A stretch of DNA of 64,000 nucleotides from Sphingomonas sp. S2M10 (GTDB lineage Bacteria; Pseudomonadota; Alphaproteobacteria; Sphingomonadales; Sphingomonadaceae): positions 372,001 to 436,000 of the forward strand of contig NZ_JAAILI010000008.1 in NCBI RefSeq assembly GCF_012650175.1, given 5' to 3'. Made by a program: the position numbers and the translations under genes. The number at the start of each line of letters is the position of its first letter. The first letter of the stretch is position 1. Positions 59,771-64,000 of the stretch are shown here, piece after piece. A model generated the notes under the pieces. That model had not been told where the DNA came from. It saw nothing but the letters and a program-made list of their open reading frames with translations, and did no database searches.

Positions 59771-60253
59771 TCAGCCGTCCAGCTTGGGGGCTTGAGGGTG
59801 CGGCTTCAGCGCCTTGTATTCCGGATGCAGGCGACCTTCGCGCGCCGCCTCCTGGATCGCCGCGGCGGCAAGTTCGGATTGGGTGGTGTTGCGGGCAGTG
59901 CCGACGATGTTGTTCGCGATTGCGGCCGCCTCGCTGTCGACCCGCTGGAGAAAGCGATCGGTGAGCAGCTTGACCAGACGGTCGGCGCCGACGGTGGAGA
60001 AGGCGGAGAACAGCGCTGCCGCCTCCGCCTCCACCCCCGCGCGCGTTGCCATCCAGTAGGCGATCAGCGCCACCAGCGGCAGCAGCAGGAGATCGGCGAA
60101 GACAAGCCGGGCCTTCACCTGCACGCCGCGCTTCAGCAGCATCGCATATTTTGCTGCGAACCCGAACGTGATCCCGATCAGGATCCAGCCGTATTTCGCC
60201 AGCACCGTTTCAACCGGCGTCATCGGCATAACCCCTTTCATGGTGTTGTTCAT
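59771..60253 (-). CDS. Putative phage holin
   Basis: This 160-residue protein has two transmembrane helices near the N-terminus (GWILIGITFGFAAKYAML and LVFADLLLLPLVALIAYWMA) and a polar helical C-terminal half. That is a class II holin layout, and it sits directly before the muramidase gene. Start 60253 overlaps the upstream stop (ATGA), but ATG 60223 (MTPVETVLAKYG) has AAAGGGG eight bases before it and may be the main start. Two alternative starts are common in holin/antiholin pairs. Confidence 0.75.
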   Translation of the reverse strand: MNNTMKGVMPMTPVETVLAKYGWILIGITFGFAAKYAMLLKRGVQVKARLVFADLLLLPLVALIAYWMATRAGVEAEAAALFSAFSTVGADRLVKLLTDRFLQRVDSEAAAIANNIVGTARNTTQSELAAAAIQEAAREGRLHPEYKALKPHPQAPKLDG

Positions 60254-60783
60254 GCGCCGGCCCCCGGCCAGCCGGAATCGATGTCGATCGCATCCAGCTC
60301 GGCGCGCGTCGTCGCCTCTTCGATCTCGACCAGCAGGCCACGGCGGCGCGCCTCGATCGCGGAACCCGCCGCCACCCAGGCGTCGGCCTCGGCGATCACC
60401 AGCGCCGCGAGATCGTCGATCGCCATACCCGTCGCCGCTGCCTCGGCCGCAAGGAATGGCACTGCCGAAGGGTCTCCCCCGCTCGACCAGGCCCGCGCCT
60501 CACCTTCCTTGCGGGTGTAGGTGATCGCCATGCCCGATCCAGGCGTCAGATAGAGGTTCCTGACCGCTTCTGCCTTTTCGCAGACGCTCGTCCGCAGGCC
60601 GGCCTTCAGATCGGTGAGATCATCGACGATGGTGAGGCTGTCCCAATCGACCGCCCTTCCCGTCCAGGACCAGCCCTCCGGCACCGAGATCACCGTCGCG
60701 GCGGCAATGTCATAGCCTTCCGTGTTGCCGTCCGGTCGATGCAGCTTCTCGCCCGTAGCGGGCCACAGAATTACGCAACCCAT
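60250..60783 (-). CDS. DUF4376-like phage tail-associated protein
   Basis: The protein has 177 residues. An N-terminal domain carries VILWPATGEKLHRPDGNTEGYDI. A C-terminal part, AEAVRNLYLTPGSGMAITYTRKEGEARAW followed by helices, resembles DUF4376 and tail-fibre assembly proteins that lie just after tail-tip or fibre genes. ATG 60783 shares a base with the stop of the tail-tip gene (TGATG) and has GGAGAGG six bases before, inside the upstream gene. A start at 60795 is less likely. It overlaps the holin start by 4 bp. Confidence 0.7.
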   Translation of the reverse strand: MGCVILWPATGEKLHRPDGNTEGYDIAAATVISVPEGWSWTGRAVDWDSLTIVDDLTDLKAGLRTSVCEKAEAVRNLYLTPGSGMAITYTRKEGEARAWSSGGDPSAVPFLAAEAAATGMAIDDLAALVIAEADAWVAAGSAIEARRRGLLVEIEEATTRAELDAIDIDSGWPGAGA

Positions 60784-63700
60784 CAACCTCTCCATGTCGC
60801 GTGAAGGCTACCGCCGAAGGAGCCGAAATCGTTCGTGTTCGTCTTCCGCATCTGAACCCGAAGCATCACGGTCTGTTTGCTGCTGAGACCGATCTCGGTG
60901 CCGATCAGCGTACCGGTCACCGCCCAGTCGCCGCCATCGCCGTTGCCGGGCACCGAAGCATTGCCGACGAACGAGCTGGCATTCGTCCACGTCGAGCCGT
61001 TCAGGCTGTAGTCGACGGACCCCGCGACATTGATCGTGCCGGCGCCGTTGGATGTATCGAACCCGCCCGAGGTATCGAACTCGATCGTGCCGGAAGGCCC
61101 CATCAGCAGCGAGAGCGTTGCAACCGTGGCGAGGCTGGTCGAGGCCGGCGCACCGACATTGACGCTGCCGTCCACATACGCCGCCCCATCCAGCGCCTTG
61201 TTGTAGACCAGCCGCACCACCTGACTGGCGCCATCCTTGGTCACCGCGATGTCGGCAAAGCCGGTAAGCGCCGATGTGCCGCCCGCGATGCCGGTCACGG
61301 ACACGACACCGTCGCCACTCACCGACACGCCGGAGAGATTGGAGACGTCACCCACCGCGTAGCCGGCGGACCCGGTCACGTCGGCGGCTCCCTTGAACAC
61401 CCGGAGCTGTGCCCCGGGCAGCGCCGCCTTCGGCGTGCCGCCGGCGGTGCATGGCACCGGAACCGCGGAAGGCGCGATCGACACGCTCAGCGCATCGATG
61501 CCGTTGGAACCATCCTGCGCCATGATCTGCGGCGCGCTCCATTCGCCAGGCGCGATCGTGTCCGATCCGGTCGTGCTGACGGCAGTGGCATTGATCTGCC
61601 ATCGATACGGTCCGCCGGTCGCCGGCAGACTCTGCGTCCAGCCATTGTTGATGCCCGAGGCGATCGCCGTTCCGAAATCGTAGCTGACGTTTGAACTGGG
61701 CACCGCCGGCGCGCTGGGCGAGCTGGTCCGGTTGTACAGTAGCACCGGTGCGGAGCTTGCCGCGTTCGCGCCGTTCGTAGCGATCTGGACGGCGCCTGCC
61801 CATTCGGTCGCCGCGATCGTATCGGTGCCGCTCTGGCTCGCAGCGGTTGCCGCAGACTGCCAAAGCGGCGCACTTCCCGCCGGGATGGTGGTCGACCAGC
61901 CGTTGTTCAGGCCGGTCAGGGTCTTGGCCGCGAAATCGTAGGTCGTGGTAGCGCTCGGCAGCGCCGGCGCGCTCGCGCCCCGCTGGAAGATGTTGATCGT
62001 CGCCGTGTTGAAGCCATCCGCCCCCGCCGCGCCCGAGGCACCGAATTTCAGGTCGGAAAGGCGCGAGTTCGGCACGTTCAAGCTGCTGTCGAGGAACAGG
62101 CGCAGTCCGCCCGCCGCGCTTGCGGTGCGGAGCAGCTCGCCGTCCCGGTAATATTTCACGCTCCTATTGTCATAGACGATCGTCAGCTTGTGCCCGACCG
62201 TCCAGTTGCCCAGCAGCGTCAACGCCCCGCTTTCGGCGGCGTACAATCGCTGCAGGGCGCCGAACTCGACGTAGAACCCGAAGTCGATCGATTCCCAGCC
62301 GGCGGAAGACGTGGGATCGGTATTAAGGCCCAGGATGGTCCCGGGCGTGCTGCTCGTCACGGTCTGCGACAGAAATGCTCCGCCGACAAAACCCTCGGAC
62401 GAGTATGCACTGCCGTCCCACGCCGTGTTCGTGCCGACCTTGACGATATAGTCCTGCCCCACGACGCAGTCATTGTAGGGCACCAGCCCGAACGCAGCCG
62501 GCCCCCGGTAGATCGACCACTGGTAGTCGCTTGGGTTGGCGCTCTCGATCGCCCCTGTCTTGTTGATTGCCCGGCCCTGATAGCCTCGCCCATCCGGCAG
62601 GCCGGTCGTGAAATTGACGGTCCCGTTGGCGCTGTCGGAATAGGCGATCCACTCGTAGAGCGTCTGTCCATCCGCGCCGGGGCTGCCCGGCGCCCCTGGA
62701 TCGCCCTGTGGCCCCTGTTGTGCGAGCACGGTCCACCAGGTGTTGCTTGCCGTCGGCGGCGTGGGCGGCGGATTGCCGCTGCCCGGTGCGGCATCGCTCT
62801 TGTAGCGCCAGGTCGCGCCGGCCCACTGCACGATGTTACCCGGCCGATAGTAGGAGCCGTTGTTATACACCCCCATGTCGACCAGCGGATCGGCAAAGGC
62901 GATGTCGGCCAGCGCATGCACCGTCCACGCCCGCTCGGCCGCGACCGCGATCTTGGAGAAGGGTGCCGCGACCTCCAGCTGCTCGACGCTGCGCACCGGC
63001 GGCAGCGCGGAGCCGTCCGCCGCCAGCGTCATCGTCGCCGCGGCCAGCCCCACCGGCACCACGAACAGTTTGCCGGTCCAGCTGACGCCGGCAACCGCGT
63101 TGACGCTTGCTGCAACGCTCTGGATCACCTGGCGCGCAGTGGTCTGCTGGTCGAGGTAGATCGACAGGTTGTAGGGCCGCGCTGCGTCCAGGGCGTTAAG
63201 CGAAGCATCGTGGATCTTGCCTGCGCCACCTGAGAGCAGCGCGAGGCGGCGGATCTGCTGGCCGGGCTTCCGCGCCCAGCCATCCGGTCCGGCAACGTCG
63301 CCCTGCACAAGGAACGAAATCTGCCCATTCGTCGGCGCGCCGAATCGCGCGAGGCCCTGCGCGTTGCACGTTGCCCAGGCCCCTGCCGGGATCGCCGCAG
63401 CCACAAGCGCGGCGTATGTCGGGTAATTCGCTACCGGCGCGCCGAACCGCGCCAGCCTCTCCAGCGCCGCCTCGAAGCCCTGCACCGCGCCATAGGCGGA
63501 GACCTGAAACACGTTGTTCACGCTGTCGATCAGCTTGCCGGCCACATACCGCGGCGCACCCAGCGCCAGCGGCTTGGGCTGGCCTTTCAGCCCGGCCGGC
63601 CCCTCGACGCCGGTTGTGCCCGCATAGGGGGTGAGCAGCGGCTTATCGAGCCAGCTATCGTCAACCTTGATGCTGATCTCGGCCTGTCCGCTCCCGATCT

Positions 63701-64000
63701 TGGGCTGGGCGGTGGCTCGGCCGTCGAAGATCGGCTCCGCAGCGATGTCGGTCCACACGCGCACCCGGGCGTCGGCGATCGCGTAGCGCGCGAAGTTCGG
63801 CCACGCCTCGATCTGCACCGCGAAGTCCGTCGTGGGCGCGGTGATCTCGCCGCCGAACGAGCCGTCGAACAGATCGTACCGCAGCACCGGCGCCTTGGCG
63901 ATCACCGGCCACCAGGGGCCGCCTGCGGCCATGCATGTCGCGGGATCGTCCATGTTCGCCGCGCGGAGCGTGATCGCGGCGCCGGCACCGGGATCATAGG
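60783..64000 (-). CDS. Phage tail tip/host-specificity protein (5' end off window)
   Basis: The frame is open from the right edge to TGA 60783, at least 1071 codons. The N-terminal half (FDGSFGGEITAPTTDFAVQIEAW, then FDGRATAQPK and later domains near residues 250-350) looks like a J/central-tail-tip protein of siphophages. Then come a short Gly-X-Y stretch (GPQGDPGAPGSPGADGQ, about 62660-62715), a lectin-like jelly-roll (62000-62500) and two tandem related modules of about 80 residues (61770-62005 and 61505-61745). A bacterial Ig-like domain (DGVVSVTGIAGGTSAL) and a terminal jelly-roll follow. It probably contacts the host receptor. ATG 63953 is internal, not the start. Confidence 0.85.
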   Translation of the reverse strand, partial: YDPGAGAAITLRAANMDDPATCMAAGGPWWPVIAKAPVLRYDLFDGSFGGEITAPTTDFAVQIEAWPNFARYAIADARVRVWTDIAAEPIFDGRATAQPKIGSGQAEISIKVDDSWLDKPLLTPYAGTTGVEGPAGLKGQPKPLALGAPRYVAGKLIDSVNNVFQVSAYGAVQGFEAALERLARFGAPVANYPTYAALVAAAIPAGAWATCNAQGLARFGAPTNGQISFLVQGDVAGPDGWARKPGQQIRRLALLSGGAGKIHDASLNALDAARPYNLSIYLDQQTTARQVIQSVAASVNAVAGVSWTGKLFVVPVGLAAATMTLAADGSALPPVRSVEQLEVAAPFSKIAVAAERAWTVHALADIAFADPLVDMGVYNNGSYYRPGNIVQWAGATWRYKSDAAPGSGNPPPTPPTASNTWWTVLAQQGPQGDPGAPGSPGADGQTLYEWIAYSDSANGTVNFTTGLPDGRGYQGRAINKTGAIESANPSDYQWSIYRGPAAFGLVPYNDCVVGQDYIVKVGTNTAWDGSAYSSEGFVGGAFLSQTVTSSTPGTILGLNTDPTSSAGWESIDFGFYVEFGALQRLYAAESGALTLLGNWTVGHKLTIVYDNRSVKYYRDGELLRTASAAGGLRLFLDSSLNVPNSRLSDLKFGASGAAGADGFNTATINIFQRGASAPALPSATTTYDFAAKTLTGLNNGWSTTIPAGSAPLWQSAATAASQSGTDTIAATEWAGAVQIATNGANAASSAPVLLYNRTSSPSAPAVPSSNVSYDFGTAIASGINNGWTQSLPATGGPYRWQINATAVSTTGSDTIAPGEWSAPQIMAQDGSNGIDALSVSIAPSAVPVPCTAGGTPKAALPGAQLRVFKGAADVTGSAGYAVGDVSNLSGVSVSGDGVVSVTGIAGGTSALTGFADIAVTKDGASQVVRLVYNKALDGAAYVDGSVNVGAPASTSLATVATLSLLMGPSGTIEFDTSGGFDTSNGAGTINVAGSVDYSLNGSTWTNASSFVGNASVPGNGDGGDWAVTGTLIGTEIGLSSKQTVMLRVQMRKTNTNDFGSFGGSLHATWRG

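Larger units (their letters stand above)
54102..64000. mobile_element. Integrated prophage or phage-derived island (right end off window)
   Basis: The element starts at a truncated tRNA-Gly and includes a lower-G+C cargo gene (DUF4145), three small leftward genes including a winged-helix protein, a small membrane zinc-ribbon protein, and a leftward late module. The late module reads, in transcription order, tail tip, DUF4376-like, holin, N-acetylmuramidase, Rz-like and SGNH hydrolase. Overlapping starts (TGATG, ATGA) tie the late genes together. There is no integrase, capsid or replication gene in view; these would lie beyond 64000. Late genes share the host's high G+C, so the phage is adapted to this lineage. 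Confidence 0.8.

Noticed and set aside
1..64000. CRISPR array
   Set aside because: No regularly spaced direct repeats with unique spacers were seen. All repeats found are palindromic elements or short operator-like arrays.

Overview
The window looks like a chromosomal segment of a sphingomonad (Sphingomonadaceae, Alphaproteobacteria). The DNA is G+C-rich with a very strong G/C third-position bias, which is why long spurious open frames lie opposite most real genes. The gene set also fits: TonB-dependent receptor, OprB porin, an EcfG-type stress promoter, MerC beside Zur, a DUF1800/DUF1501 pair, and sugar-oxidising GMC enzymes. The genus is inferred, not proven.

Layout. (1) 1-7619: a glycerol-3-phosphate regulon. 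glpK diverges from glpD-glpR-MFS transporter-GH31 glycosidase, and AACGAA-type repeats lie between them. (2) 7627-8740: an ArsR/SRPBCC gene pair flanked by paired palindromic repeats, with a 17-bp-arm palindrome over the arsR start codon. (3) 8749-18206: an OprB porin; a four-gene operon of porin, short PstS-like protein, SpoIIE phosphatase fused to an anti-sigma-type kinase, and STAS protein; a Na/Pi-cotransporter-like protein; and an AraC regulator. (4) 18288-29314: a LacI regulator with an exported double-VOC protein on one side. On the other side is a tightly overlapping operon: MFS transporter, sugar isomerase/epimerase, Gfo/Idh/MocA oxidoreductase, cytochrome c, Tat-exported isomerase, DUF1080 3-keto-glycoside hydrolase, gluconate-dehydrogenase subunit 3, second Tat-exported isomerase and GMC dehydrogenase. 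It reads as an oxidative (3-keto) glycoside-cleavage pathway in the envelope.

(5) 29333-53997: mostly housekeeping and envelope genes. These are tRNA-Gln, ilvE, MarR, hemerythrin, proC, YbjN, ubiK, tspO, a triple TonB-C-like protein, tlyA, an RBBP9-type hydrolase, merC-like/zur, dxs, a ribbon-helix-helix/coiled-coil pair next to a 138-bp inverted-repeat element, ctaA, cutA, rplM-rpsI, DUF1800/DUF1501, a phosphoesterase, a lipid kinase, an enoyl-CoA hydratase, a ferredoxin-reductase-like flavoprotein and a TonB-dependent receptor.

(6) 54102-64000: an inserted element that begins at a 5' half of a tRNA-Gly(CCC) gene. It carries a lower-G+C DUF4145 gene, small regulatory-type genes, and a leftward phage late module: tail tip, DUF4376-like protein, holin, N-acetylmuramidase, Rz-like spanin, SGNH hydrolase. 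It runs off the right edge. No integrase, rRNA or CRISPR array is visible.

The best candidates for an under-described system are the oxidative glycoside operon, the porin/PstS-like/SpoIIE-kinase/STAS operon, and the GH31 glycosidase wired into the glycerol regulon.
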